Assembly: GCF_014596465.1 (NCBI RefSeq)
Contig: NZ_MECK01000611.1
Coordinates: 1-40,818 of the forward strand
DNA: 40,818 nt
Source of the DNA: Streptomyces sp. CBMA123
GTDB lineage: Bacteria; Actinomycetota; Actinomycetes; Streptomycetales; Streptomycetaceae
Direction: 5' to 3'
Both the position numbers and the translations under genes were made by a program. Position 1 is the stretch's first letter. Every line of letters begins with the position of its first letter. Positions 1-6,818 of this stretch are shown here, in pieces. Below the pieces are notes generated by a model. The model saw only the letters and a program-made list of their open reading frames with translations, made no database searches and was not told the DNA's origin.

Positions 1-532
1 GTCGCGGGCGGCCCGGGCCTGGGCGGTACCGATGCCCACCATCGACCCCCAGGTGGTCTCCCGCTCGGCCGCCGCCCTCGCCGAGTACGGCCCCGACTTC
101 GGCTACGCCCACTATGCGGCGGTGCGACGGCTGCCGATCGCCGTCGGCGGCGTCGCCGTGCTGGCGGCGGTCGCCCTCGCCGCCCAACTGCCGCTGCTGC
201 GCCGGGCCCTGGGCCGGCTGCGCAAGCCCGGCGACGGGCCGAGCGAAGAGCAGCGGGCGCGCTCCTGGTTCGCCGTCCGGTTCACGGCGCGGGCCCATGA
301 CGGGCGCAGGGTGCTCACCGAGGTGTCCGGGGGTGATCCCGGCTACCAGGAGACCGCGAAGATGCTGGCCGAGTCGGCGCTCTGCCTCGCGTACGACGAC
401 CTGCCGCCGGTGGCGGGGCAGTCGACCACGGCGGTGGCGATGGGCCGGCCGCTGATCGACCGGCTGATCGCCGCCGGCCTCTCCTTCCGGGTGCTGGACA
501 CCCCGCCGAAGACCGCCCCCGGCCGGTCGTGA
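1..532 (+). CDS. Saccharopine-dehydrogenase-like / trans-acting enoyl reductase family protein, C-terminal part
   Basis: The frame is open from the left edge (codons from base 2) to a TGA at 530-532, so the N-terminal NAD(P)-binding domain lies outside the window. An in-frame ATG at 32 falls inside a conserved stretch (AVPMPTIDP) and is not the start. Visible are the motif GPSEEQRARSWF, the stretch VSGGDPGYQETAKMLAESAL near the C-terminus, and one hydrophobic segment (LPIAVGGVAVLAAVALAAQL) that could anchor the protein to the membrane. These match the C-terminal half of actinobacterial saccharopine-dehydrogenase-like proteins related to mycobacterial trans-acting enoyl reductases, which reduce enoyl intermediates for PKSs lacking an ER domain. 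Whether it serves this PKS is unknown. Such genes are common outside clusters, and it more likely marks the flank. It converges on the TetR gene. Confidence 0.75.
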   Translation, partial: SRAARAWAVPMPTIDPQVVSRSAAALAEYGPDFGYAHYAAVRRLPIAVGGVAVLAAVALAAQLPLLRRALGRLRKPGDGPSEEQRARSWFAVRFTARAHDGRRVLTEVSGGDPGYQETAKMLAESALCLAYDDLPPVAGQSTTAVAMGRPLIDRLIAAGLSFRVLDTPPKTAPGRS

Positions 533-541
533 CCGGTAGCG

Positions 542-564
542 GCCGGTAGCAGCCGCCGACCGGC
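542..564. terminator. Small hairpin between convergent genes
   Basis: GCCGGT (542-547) and ACCGGC (559-564) form a 6-bp stem with an 11-nt loop in the 38-bp gap between the converging stop codons at 532 and 571. It could work as a bidirectional terminator. The stem is short and has no U tract, so support is modest. Confidence 0.3.
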
Positions 565-570
565 ACGCCG

Positions 571-1212
571 TCACGCCCCGCCGGTCGGCCTGAGTTCGCG
601 TTCGAGGGCGGACAGCGCGAAGGTGTGCGCGGAGGTGTGCTGCCAGCGCGGCCGTCCGAACATCACGTCCTCGGAGAGCCCGTTGAGCATGGCCACCGCC
701 CTGATGACGAACTCGGGCAGGTCCACGTCGGCGAACTGTCCCAGGGCCCGGCCCTCGCGGATGACGGCTTCCAGGCGTTCCTCCCAGGCGTCGGAGAGCG
801 CCGTGAGGACGGTGCGGCCCGCGTCGTCGTGGCGCTGCGCCAGCACCTGCGTCCACAGGGCGTAGCGTTCGTCGCCCGGGTGGCGGGGCAGGTAGGCGCG
901 GACGAACAGGTCCAGCTTCTCGGCGGGGGAGGCGGCCTCGTCCGCGGCCTGCTGGAACCGGGCCCCGAGGTCCCCCTCGCTCCACACGAGGACTTCGAGC
1001 AGCAGGCGGTCCTTCTTGCCGAAGTGGTACAGGATGTGCCCGGTGCTCATGCCGGCCCGCTCGGCGATGTCCGACATCCGCACGGTCGCGGCGCCCTTCT
1101 CGGCGATGGCGCTGATGGCGGCCCGCATCGCCCGTTCCCGTGCCCCGCCGCCGCTGGGCGTAGCGGGGCGGCGCGGGGGCTGAGCGGGCGGCTGGGACTC
1201 CGGCGTCGACAT
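571..1212 (-). CDS. TetR/AcrR-family transcriptional regulator
   Basis: This is a 213-residue protein of typical TetR length. A proline-rich N-terminal tail (about residues 1-22) precedes a helix-turn-helix domain at about residues 25-72. That domain shows the family pattern: an RAAISAIAEKGAATVRMSDIA helix region, then AERAGMSTGHILYHFGKKDRLL, where the YHFGKKDRLL stretch ends the DNA-binding domain. The remainder is helical and would bind a ligand. The ATG at 1212 is the only sensible start, since the frame reaches the intergenic operator region just upstream. The gene is divergent from the amidase gene (1353) across 140 bp containing palindromes, so it probably represses itself and the amidase. 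A link to the PKS operon is possible but not shown; the ligand is unknown. Confidence 0.9.
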   Translation of the reverse strand: MSTPESQPPAQPPRRPATPSGGGARERAMRAAISAIAEKGAATVRMSDIAERAGMSTGHILYHFGKKDRLLLEVLVWSEGDLGARFQQAADEAASPAEKLDLFVRAYLPRHPGDERYALWTQVLAQRHDDAGRTVLTALSDAWEERLEAVIREGRALGQFADVDLPEFVIRAVAMLNGLSEDVMFGRPRWQHTSAHTFALSALERELRPTGGA

Positions 1213-1232
1213 GGCCTCATCTCGCTTCTGGG

Positions 1233-1269
1233 GATCTAGATCGGTAGTCTAGACTGAAAATCTAGTCAA
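1233..1269. promoter_or_regulatory. Divergent promoter/operator with nested palindromes (tetR-amidase)
   Basis: Two perfect 10-bp palindromes lie side by side: GATCTAGATC at 1233-1242 and AGTCTAGACT at 1246-1255. A further TCTAG half follows at 1261-1265 (also GACT at 1252-1255 facing AGTC at 1264-1267). Repeated TCTAGA centres between divergent genes are what a TetR dimer operator would look like. On the minus strand TTGACT (1269-1264) lies 17 nt before TACCGA (1246-1241), a plausible sigma-70-like promoter for tetR that overlaps the palindromes. On the plus strand TAGACT (1250-1255) could be a -10 box for the amidase gene, but I see no good -35. This A+T-rich patch stands out in an otherwise very G+C-rich region. 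Confidence 0.6.
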
Positions 1270-1339
1270 TGCGACTGAGGCGTCCGTCCGCTCGACCGGC
1301 CGGACGCCCCACCGGTTCGCCCTACCCGACCCACCATCC

Positions 1340-1345
1340 AGGAGG
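1340..1345 (+). promoter_or_regulatory. Ribosome binding site fixing the amidase start
   Basis: A full AGGAGG sits 7 nt before the ATG at 1353. It decides this start over the in-frame upstream codon near 1269, which would add an unconserved Arg/Pro-rich leader running through the spacer. Confidence 0.8.
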
Positions 1346-1352
1346 CATCCGC

Positions 1353-3089
1353 ATGACGCGGGGATTCGACGTCGTGGAGACCAATATCGCCGACCTGCGC
1401 GCGGCGCTGGAGAAGGGCGAGACCACCGCGGTCGCGCTGCTCGACGCCTACCTCGCGCGGATCGAGGCGTACGACCGGCCGGGCACCGCCACCGCGCTCA
1501 ACGCGATGGTCGTGATGAACCCGCACGCCCGCGCCGAAGCCGAGGCCTCCGACGCCCGCCGGGCGCGCGGCGAGACGCTCGGCCCGCTGGACGGCATCCC
1601 GTACACCGCGAAGGACAGCTACCTCGCCAAGGGGCTGACCGCCGCGGCCGGTTCGCCGGCCTTCGAGCACCTCGTCGCCCAGCGCGACGCCTTCGCGATC
1701 GAGCGGCTGCGCGCGGGCGGGGCCGTCCTCATCGGCCTGACCAACATGCCGCCGATGGCCAACGGCGGCATGCAGCGCGGCGTGTACGGCCGCGCGGAGA
1801 GCCCGTACAGCGCCGACTGGCTCACCAGCGCCTACGGCTCCGGCTCGTCCAACGGCTCGGGCACCGCGACGGCCGCGTCGTTCGGCGCGTTCGGCCTCGG
1901 CGAGGAGACCTGGTCGTCGGGCCGGGCACCCGCGTCGAACAACGCGCTGTGCGCCTACACGCCCAGCCGCGGCGTGATCTCGGTGCGCGGCAACTGGCCG
2001 CTGGTACCGACCATGGACGTCGTCGTCCCGCACACCCGCACCATGGCCGACCTGTTCGAGCTGCTCGACGTCATCGTGGCCGACGACCCGCAGACCCGCG
2101 GCGACCTGTGGCGCGCCCAGCCGTGGGTGCCGCTGCCCGCGTCGTCGCAGGTCCGCCCCGCCTCGTACCCGGCGCTCGGGCCCGCCGATCCGGCGGCGGC
2201 GCGCGCCGCGCTGGCCGGCAAGCGCGTCGGCGTCCCCAGGATGTACATCAACGCCGACCCGGACGCCGGAACGAACCCCGAAGGCGGCATCGGCGGCCAG
2301 ACCGGTCAGCGGATCGACACCCGCCCCTCGGTGATCGACCTGTGGAACGCCGCGCGCCGCGACCTGGAGGCGGCCGGCGCCGAGGTGGTCGAGGTCGACT
2401 TCCCCGTCGTGTCGAACTACGAGTCCGACCGCCCCGGCGCCCCGTCGCTGTTCACCCGCGGCCTGGTCGGCCGGGACTTCCTCACCGTCGAGATCGAGGA
2501 CCTCTCCGCCTGGGCGTGGGACGACTTCCTGCGCGCCAACGGCGACCCGGAACTCGCCACCCTGACCGAGGTCGACGGCGAGCGCATCTTCCCCAAGCAG
2601 GAGGGTGAACTCCCGGACCGCTACGCCGGCTTCGACGACACGATCGGCGAGTACCCGCGCTTCGTGCGCGAGCGCCGCTACGCCTCCTTCACCGACATGC
2701 CCCACCTGGAGGAGGGACTGCGCGGGCTGGAGGAGACCCGCCGGGTCGACCTGGAGCAGTGGATGGACGAACTGCGCCTGGACGCCGTGGTGTTCCCGAC
2801 CGTCGCCGACGTCGGCCCCGCCGACATGGACGTCTCCGAGGCCTCCGCCGACCTCGGCTGGCGCAACGGCGTCTGGGTCGCGAACGGCAACCTGGTGCCC
2901 CGCCACCTCGGCATCCCGACGGTGACCGTGCCCATGGGCACCATGGCGGACATCGGCATGCCCGTCGGACTGACCTTCGCGGGCCGCGCCTACGACGACA
3001 ACGCCCTGCTGACCCTCGCCGCCGCCTTCGAGGCGACCGGAGACCGCCGGACCGTCCCGCCGCGCACGCCGCGACTGCCGGCGGAGTGA
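1353..3089 (+). CDS. Amidase-signature family hydrolase
   Basis: This 578-residue protein belongs to the amidase signature family (Ser-cisSer-Lys amide hydrolases, related to GatA and fatty acid amide hydrolase). The triad can be read directly: Lys87 in YTAKDS, Ser165 in GSGSSNGSG, and Ser189 in EETWSSGR. The 24-residue spacing between the two serines is the same as in characterised members. The nucleophile segment is divergent: the usual GGSIR-type motif reads WSSGR, so the substrate may be unusual. No signal peptide is visible and it is probably cytoplasmic. It is a single gene, divergent from tetR and followed by a strong hairpin, so it is expressed independently of the PKS operon. It could act on an amide-containing metabolite or be an unrelated flanking gene. 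I cannot infer a substrate. Confidence 0.88.
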   Translation: MTRGFDVVETNIADLRAALEKGETTAVALLDAYLARIEAYDRPGTATALNAMVVMNPHARAEAEASDARRARGETLGPLDGIPYTAKDSYLAKGLTAAAGSPAFEHLVAQRDAFAIERLRAGGAVLIGLTNMPPMANGGMQRGVYGRAESPYSADWLTSAYGSGSSNGSGTATAASFGAFGLGEETWSSGRAPASNNALCAYTPSRGVISVRGNWPLVPTMDVVVPHTRTMADLFELLDVIVADDPQTRGDLWRAQPWVPLPASSQVRPASYPALGPADPAAARAALAGKRVGVPRMYINADPDAGTNPEGGIGGQTGQRIDTRPSVIDLWNAARRDLEAAGAEVVEVDFPVVSNYESDRPGAPSLFTRGLVGRDFLTVEIEDLSAWAWDDFLRANGDPELATLTEVDGERIFPKQEGELPDRYAGFDDTIGEYPRFVRERRYASFTDMPHLEEGLRGLEETRRVDLEQWMDELRLDAVVFPTVADVGPADMDVSEASADLGWRNGVWVANGNLVPRHLGIPTVTVPMGTMADIGMPVGLTFAGRAYDDNALLTLAAAFEATGDRRTVPPRTPRLPAE

Positions 3090-3094
3090 GGCGA

Positions 3095-3137
3095 CGGCGG
3101 CGCGGCACCGCCCCTCGGCGGCGGTGCCGCGCCGCCG
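3095..3137 (+). terminator. Strong hairpin terminator after the amidase gene
   Basis: Bases 3095-3112 and 3120-3137 form a perfect 18-bp stem, almost all G:C, with a 7-nt loop, beginning 6 nt after the amidase stop codon. It has no clear U tract, which is common in actinomycetes. Being symmetrical, it could also stop transcription arriving from the PKS operon. Confidence 0.8.
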
Positions 3138-3169
3138 CAGCGGGACCGCCCGCTGCGCCGCCCGGATGA

Positions 3170-3330
3170 CGCGCTCCTGCTTCCGGATCCTTTCGCACCG
3201 ACCCGGCCACCAGGGTCAACGCCACTGAACCGATCACCACACTCGACGAGTTGGTCAAACACCTCAAGCAGGCCGCCCGCCTGGAGACGGTCACCGTCCC
3301 CATGTACCTCTACCCGTCCTCCACAGACCG
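3170..3330 (+). pseudogene. Possible remnant of a ferritin-like (VioB-type) protein gene
   Basis: In the frame after a TGA at 3167-3169, bases about 3224-3325 translate to TEPITTLDELVKHLKQAARL, followed by ETVTVPMYLYPSST. This resembles the start of ferritin-like/VioB-type domains, in which helix 1 reads roughly L..HL..A..LE..T.P.YL. No ATG or GTG start and no ribosome binding site precede it, and the resemblance ends at about 3325, where the operon terminator hairpin begins. I therefore read it as a fragment left by deletion or rearrangement at the cluster edge. Similarity was judged by eye over about 34 residues, so a chance open frame remains possible. Confidence 0.4.
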
Positions 3331-3340
3331 TGCGTGGGAA

Positions 3341-3385
3341 GGGCTCCACCGGGCGGGTGCGGGGGCGGACTGCCCGGTGGAGTCC
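3341..3385 (-). terminator. Terminator hairpin of the PKS operon
   Basis: CTCCACCGGGC (3344-3354) pairs perfectly with GCCCGGTGGAG (3372-3382). After one mismatch (a G:U pair on the plus-strand RNA), two more G:C pairs extend the stem. The loop is 17 nt. The structure begins 6 nt beyond the glycosyltransferase stop codon on the minus strand, which is where an operon terminator should be. Confidence 0.6.
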
Positions 3386-3390
3386 GGCCG

Positions 3391-4554
3391 CTACCGCGTC
3401 AGCAGCTTCTCCAGGACGTCCGCACCCTTTGCCGCGCCGCCCGCCCCGCGCAGGATCCGGCTCAGGGCCGCCGCCCTGGGGCGGCAGGACCCGACGTCCT
3501 GGACGGCGTCGCGCAGGCCCTGCACGGTCGGCTCGGCGAGCATCCTGCCGACCTGCAGTTCCTCCGCCCGCCGGGCGATCGCCCGCTGTTCCGGGATCTG
3601 CGGCACCGCCACGAAGGGCACCCCGTGGTAGAGGGACTCCATCGCCGAGTTCATCCCGCCGTGGCTCAGGAACACCTCGGTGTGTCGCAGCACCGCCACC
3701 TGCGGCACGTGCGCGTGCACTTCGACGTTCGCCGGGATCGGGCCCAGCGACTCCTGGTCCAGCCCGCCCACCGCCATGACGACCTGCCAGTCACTGTCCC
3801 CGAACGCCTCGACGCAGGTCCGATAGAACTCGGGCCGGTCGTTGAAGACGGTTCCCAGCGATATCAGCAGCACCGGGGCCCGCGACCGGGGGCTCCACTC
3901 CTCAGCGGTCTGCCGGCTGCTCAGCGACGGCCCGACGAAGTGGAAGCGCTCGTCGAAGGTGTCCCCCGACATCTGGAACTCGCGGGGGATGAACACCAGG
4001 CTCGTCGGGGCCACGTAGCCGAACATCAGGTTCGGGTCCTCGAGGAAGGTGTGGCCCTGCGCGAACTTCCCCATGTCCTGGAACGCGGCCACCAGCCGGG
4101 GGTTGGTGTGGTCGAAGTCGGCTGGTAAGTACACCTGCGCCGCCGAGAAGGACTCGTTCTCCGCGAAGGTCGGCACCAGGGAGATCTCCGGCACCTCGAG
4201 CAGGTTCGCCAGCATCCTCCCGGTGAAGGTCACCGAGTCGTAGCACACCGCGTCCGGCGGGTCGGCCGAGAAGTGCCCGGCCAGGACGGGGAAAGAGGCA
4301 CGCGCGTCGTCGAGGTAGTACTCCATCGTCACGGCGAGCTGTTCCGCCGTGAACCCGCCCCGCGCCGCCATGTCGGGCGGCAGCTGCGAGGGCAGGGTCA
4401 CCGGCGCCGCCCCGGCGGCGAAGGCGGCGTCCGCGGTGGCCGGTCCCGTGGCGTAGCTGACCCGGTGACCGCGCCGGACCAGCTCTTCGACCAGCGGCAG
4501 GGTCGGGTTCACATGCCCGGACGCGGGCGCGCTCACGAAGGCGAAATGGGCCAT
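3391..4554 (-). CDS. Macrolide-type (MGT/OleD-like, GT1 family) glycosyltransferase
   Basis: This 387-residue protein has a GT-B fold and is homologous to the macrolide glycosyltransferases OleD, OleI and MgtA and to YjiC-type enzymes. The N-terminal acceptor domain begins with the conserved GHVNP; its His14 corresponds to the catalytic base. The C-terminal donor domain has VLLISLGTVF, then HVPQVAVLRHTEVFLSHGG and MNSAMESLYHGVPFVAVPQ, the signature that binds the nucleotide sugar. I chose the ATG at 4554, which overlaps the upstream TGA by one base (TGATG) and is preceded by GGAGGA. The TTG three bases earlier is less likely. Codon 143 is TTA, so translation probably depends on the bldA tRNA. 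It is the last gene of the operon and should add a sugar to the polyketide. OleD-type enzymes usually take UDP-glucose and can serve self-resistance. No deoxysugar genes lie in the window, so donor and role are open. Confidence 0.9.
   Translation of the reverse strand: MAHFAFVSAPASGHVNPTLPLVEELVRRGHRVSYATGPATADAAFAAGAAPVTLPSQLPPDMAARGGFTAEQLAVTMEYYLDDARASFPVLAGHFSADPPDAVCYDSVTFTGRMLANLLEVPEISLVPTFAENESFSAAQVYLPADFDHTNPRLVAAFQDMGKFAQGHTFLEDPNLMFGYVAPTSLVFIPREFQMSGDTFDERFHFVGPSLSSRQTAEEWSPRSRAPVLLISLGTVFNDRPEFYRTCVEAFGDSDWQVVMAVGGLDQESLGPIPANVEVHAHVPQVAVLRHTEVFLSHGGMNSAMESLYHGVPFVAVPQIPEQRAIARRAEELQVGRMLAEPTVQGLRDAVQDVGSCRPRAAALSRILRGAGGAAKGADVLEKLLTR
4126..4128 (-). promoter_or_regulatory. TTA leucine codon (bldA-dependent translation point)
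   Basis: Codon 143 of the glycosyltransferase (in VYLPADF) is TTA, read in frame from the ATG at 4554 (426 bases downstream). In Streptomyces TTA is read only by the bldA tRNA, which becomes abundant late in growth, so such codons delay expression to the production phase. Confidence 0.8.
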
Positions 4555-6806
4555 CAACTCTCCTCCAGGATGACCGGAAGAGTCTTGTGTCCGTTGGTGA
4601 AGAAGGAACCCAGCGGCTCGAGTTCGGACGACGGGACGGCCAGCCGCAGCCGGGGGAACCGGGAGAACAGCGCGGACAGCGCCGTCGTCGCCTCCAGCTT
4701 CGCCAGGGGGCTGCCGAGGCAGTAGTGCACGCCGTGCCCGAAGGTGAGGTGGTCGGCCCGCGACGGCCGGGTGACGGAGAACTCCCCCGCGTCGGCCCCG
4801 TGCTGCGCCGGGTCGCGGCCGGCCGCGCCGTAGGACAGCAGGATCGCCTCACCCTTGCGGATCTGCACGCCGTCCACGGAGACGTCCTCCACGGCGTACC
4901 GCAGCGGCAGGTTCGGCACCGGCGCCTGCCAGCGCAGGGTCTCGTCCACCACGTCCTCCCACGTGCTGGTCCCGGACCGCACCAGGGCGAGCTGGGACGG
5001 GTGCGTGGCCAGCGCGTGGATGGCGTGATCGAGCAGGTTGACCGTCGTCTCGAAGCCGGCGGAGATGGTCAGCAGCAGGGTGTCCAGCAGTTCCCGCTCG
5101 GACAGTCGTGTGCCGTCCGCCTCCTGTGCGGCGATCAGGTCGCTGGTCATGTCGTCGCCGGGGTCGCGCCGTTTGGCGGCCACGAGTTCCTTGAGCAGCA
5201 TGTACAGCTCGCCGGAGGCGGCCTGCACGCCCGCCGGGTCCGCGTCGAGGCTGAACACCGCGTCCACCAGCCGCCGCAGGTCCGCGCCCGTCTGCTCGCT
5301 CACCCCGAACAATCCGGTGATGACCTGGATCGGCAGCGGGAACGCGAACCGTGCGCGCAGGTCGACCGTCTGCCCCGGCGGCACCGCGGCCAGGTCGGCG
5401 ATCAGGCCGGCCGTGATCTCCTCGACGCGCGGCCGCATCGCTTCGATCCGGCGCGGGGTGAACGCCTTGGCCACCAGGCTGCGAAGCCTGGTGTGGTCGG
5501 CCCCGTAGGCGGTGAACATGTTCTGCATCGCGACCCACATGATCAGCGGCCAGTCCGGCGGGATGTCGCCGTCGCGCCACATGGGCCAGTGCTTGTTCGC
5601 GTCCTTGGAGACCTTCGGGTCGAGCAGCAGCTTCTTCGCCAGGTCGTGCCCGGTGACGGCCCAGGCCGACACGCCACCGGGCAGTTCGACGGGCGTGGCC
5701 GGGCCGCGCTCGCGCAAGGCAGCGGCCTCGCCGAAGATGTCACCGCCCGAGGGGTCGATGACATACGCGTCGGCGGGCGGGGCCTGCGCGCGCACCGGCT
5801 CGGTGAAGGTGGTGGTCGTACGGGGCTTGGGCGGCTCGGTGACCTCCAGCAGGGTAGCGGTGAACCGCGAGCCCATGCCGAGGCCGATCGACATGATGGT
5901 GTCGCCGGGCCTGAGGGTCTCGTCGTGCAACAGGTGGTCCACGCCGAGCAGTTGGTCGCACGGCCCGACGTGGCCGAGTTCGCGCAGCATCGGCCAGGTG
6001 GTGCGGCCCAGGTCGATGCCGAGCGGCTCCAGCACGACGACCTCCAGTTGGGCCAGGCCCAGACCGGTGACGACGAACCTGGTGATGTCGGCGACGCTGA
6101 CGCCGGCCTCCTTGGCGGCCTGCTCGACCGCGGTGACCAGCGCCCCGCTCATCAGCGTCAGATACGGGGCCAGGCCGGTGACCTCGATCGGCGTACGGTT
6201 GCGGTGGCCCTTGGGGTCCGGGATCGTCGGGGTGGCGAGGACCTCCATCTGGGTCGCGGAGCTGTTGGCGGTCGCGACCAGCCGCGCCCGGCCGCCCTCG
6301 CGGTTGAGCACGGCCGCGCCCGCACCGTCGGACAGGAAGACCCCGATGGTGGGCTGCCAGCGTTCCCACCGCGGCGGCAGGAACCGGGCGGTAGCCGTGA
6401 CCAGGGTCGCGGTCGCGGCCGGGTCGGCCACCAGGTGCGCGGCAGCGGCCTGCAGCGCGGCCGAGCCGCCGTTGCTGGTCGCCTCGACCTCGTAGACGAG
6501 GGCGTGGCCGAGGCCGAGGACGCGCTGCAGGTGGCAGGAGGACGCCATGTGGTCCTGGTGGTCCATCTGGGCGTAGGCGGCCATGGAGATGTCGGCGCCG
6601 CTGAGGCCGGACTCGCGCAGGGCTCCGATCGCCGCGTGCACGGCCATCGCGTGCTCGGTGACGTCGTCGGAGCGGGTGAACGACACGAAGTCCGACAGCG
6701 CGAGCAGCCGCCGCATGGTCTCGGTGTCCGGCACGGCCTGTGTCGCGGGCGTGCGGGGCGGCAGATACCGCCCCGTTCCGCCGATGTAGACGTTGTCCCA
6801 GATCAT
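4554..6806 (-). CDS. KAS III-like (DpsC/CerJ-type) acyltransferase fused to a cytochrome P450
   Basis: One uninterrupted 750-residue frame encodes two proteins normally made separately. Residues 1-323 are thiolase-fold and KAS III-like: DGAGAAVL is a conserved strand, and Ser111 (EATSNGG) replaces the usual Cys nucleophile. By eye the FabH-type His (HQAN) is absent, while His279 and Asp284 lie in GHVGPCDQ and His201 is nearby. This resembles DpsC, which I recall as using Ser118, His198, His297 and Asp302. A linker of about 22 residues rich in Thr and Pro leads to a complete P450 (346-750): I-helix AGFETT (583-588), ETLR (622-625) and FGHGVHYCLGSP with heme ligand Cys696. The heme cysteine separates it from EryCII/DesVIII-type helper proteins. 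The ATG overlaps the PKS B stop (ATGA) after AAAGGA. A separate P450 start at the GTG of residue 338 is possible but has no ribosome binding site. Likely roles are polyketide oxidation and acyl transfer to sugar or chain. Confidence 0.88.
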   Translation of the reverse strand: MIWDNVYIGGTGRYLPPRTPATQAVPDTETMRRLLALSDFVSFTRSDDVTEHAMAVHAAIGALRESGLSGADISMAAYAQMDHQDHMASSCHLQRVLGLGHALVYEVEATSNGGSAALQAAAAHLVADPAATATLVTATARFLPPRWERWQPTIGVFLSDGAGAAVLNREGGRARLVATANSSATQMEVLATPTIPDPKGHRNRTPIEVTGLAPYLTLMSGALVTAVEQAAKEAGVSVADITRFVVTGLGLAQLEVVVLEPLGIDLGRTTWPMLRELGHVGPCDQLLGVDHLLHDETLRPGDTIMSIGLGMGSRFTATLLEVTEPPKPRTTTTFTEPVRAQAPPADAYVIDPSGGDIFGEAAALRERGPATPVELPGGVSAWAVTGHDLAKKLLLDPKVSKDANKHWPMWRDGDIPPDWPLIMWVAMQNMFTAYGADHTRLRSLVAKAFTPRRIEAMRPRVEEITAGLIADLAAVPPGQTVDLRARFAFPLPIQVITGLFGVSEQTGADLRRLVDAVFSLDADPAGVQAASGELYMLLKELVAAKRRDPGDDMTSDLIAAQEADGTRLSERELLDTLLLTISAGFETTVNLLDHAIHALATHPSQLALVRSGTSTWEDVVDETLRWQAPVPNLPLRYAVEDVSVDGVQIRKGEAILLSYGAAGRDPAQHGADAGEFSVTRPSRADHLTFGHGVHYCLGSPLAKLEATTALSALFSRFPRLRLAVPSSELEPLGSFFTNGHKTLPVILEES
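4560..4565 (-). promoter_or_regulatory. Ribosome binding site and TGATG junction of the glycosyltransferase
   Basis: GGAGGA lies inside the last codons of the P450 region, 5 nt before the ATG at 4554. The P450 stop (4556-4554) and this ATG share one base, which implies translational coupling. Confidence 0.75.
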
Positions 6807-6818
6807 GCATAGTCCTTT
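6803..6818 (-). promoter_or_regulatory. ATGA stop-start overlap and RBS of the fusion gene
   Basis: The PKS B stop (6805-6803) overlaps the ATG at 6806-6804 by ATGA. AAAGGA lies 6 nt before the ATG. This fixes the start and argues that the fusion protein is made in step with PKS B. Confidence 0.8.

Noticed and set aside
32..34. ATG at 32 as the start of the first gene
   Set aside because: The residues just before it (AVP) continue a conserved motif and the frame is open to the window edge.
1266..2906. Long minus-strand open frame opposite the amidase gene
   Set aside because: Low-complexity Gly/Val/Arg composition with no motif. The plus strand has an amidase with a complete catalytic triad and a perfect ribosome binding site.
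4555..4557. TTG at 4557 as the glycosyltransferase start
   Set aside because: The adjacent ATG at 4554 has better spacing from GGAGGA and gives the typical TGATG overlap.
4554..5775. P450 half read as an EryCII/DesVIII-type inactive helper for the adjacent glycosyltransferase
   Set aside because: The heme-binding FGHGVHYCLG motif with Cys, the ExxR motif and the I-helix Thr are all present, so it should be a catalytic P450.
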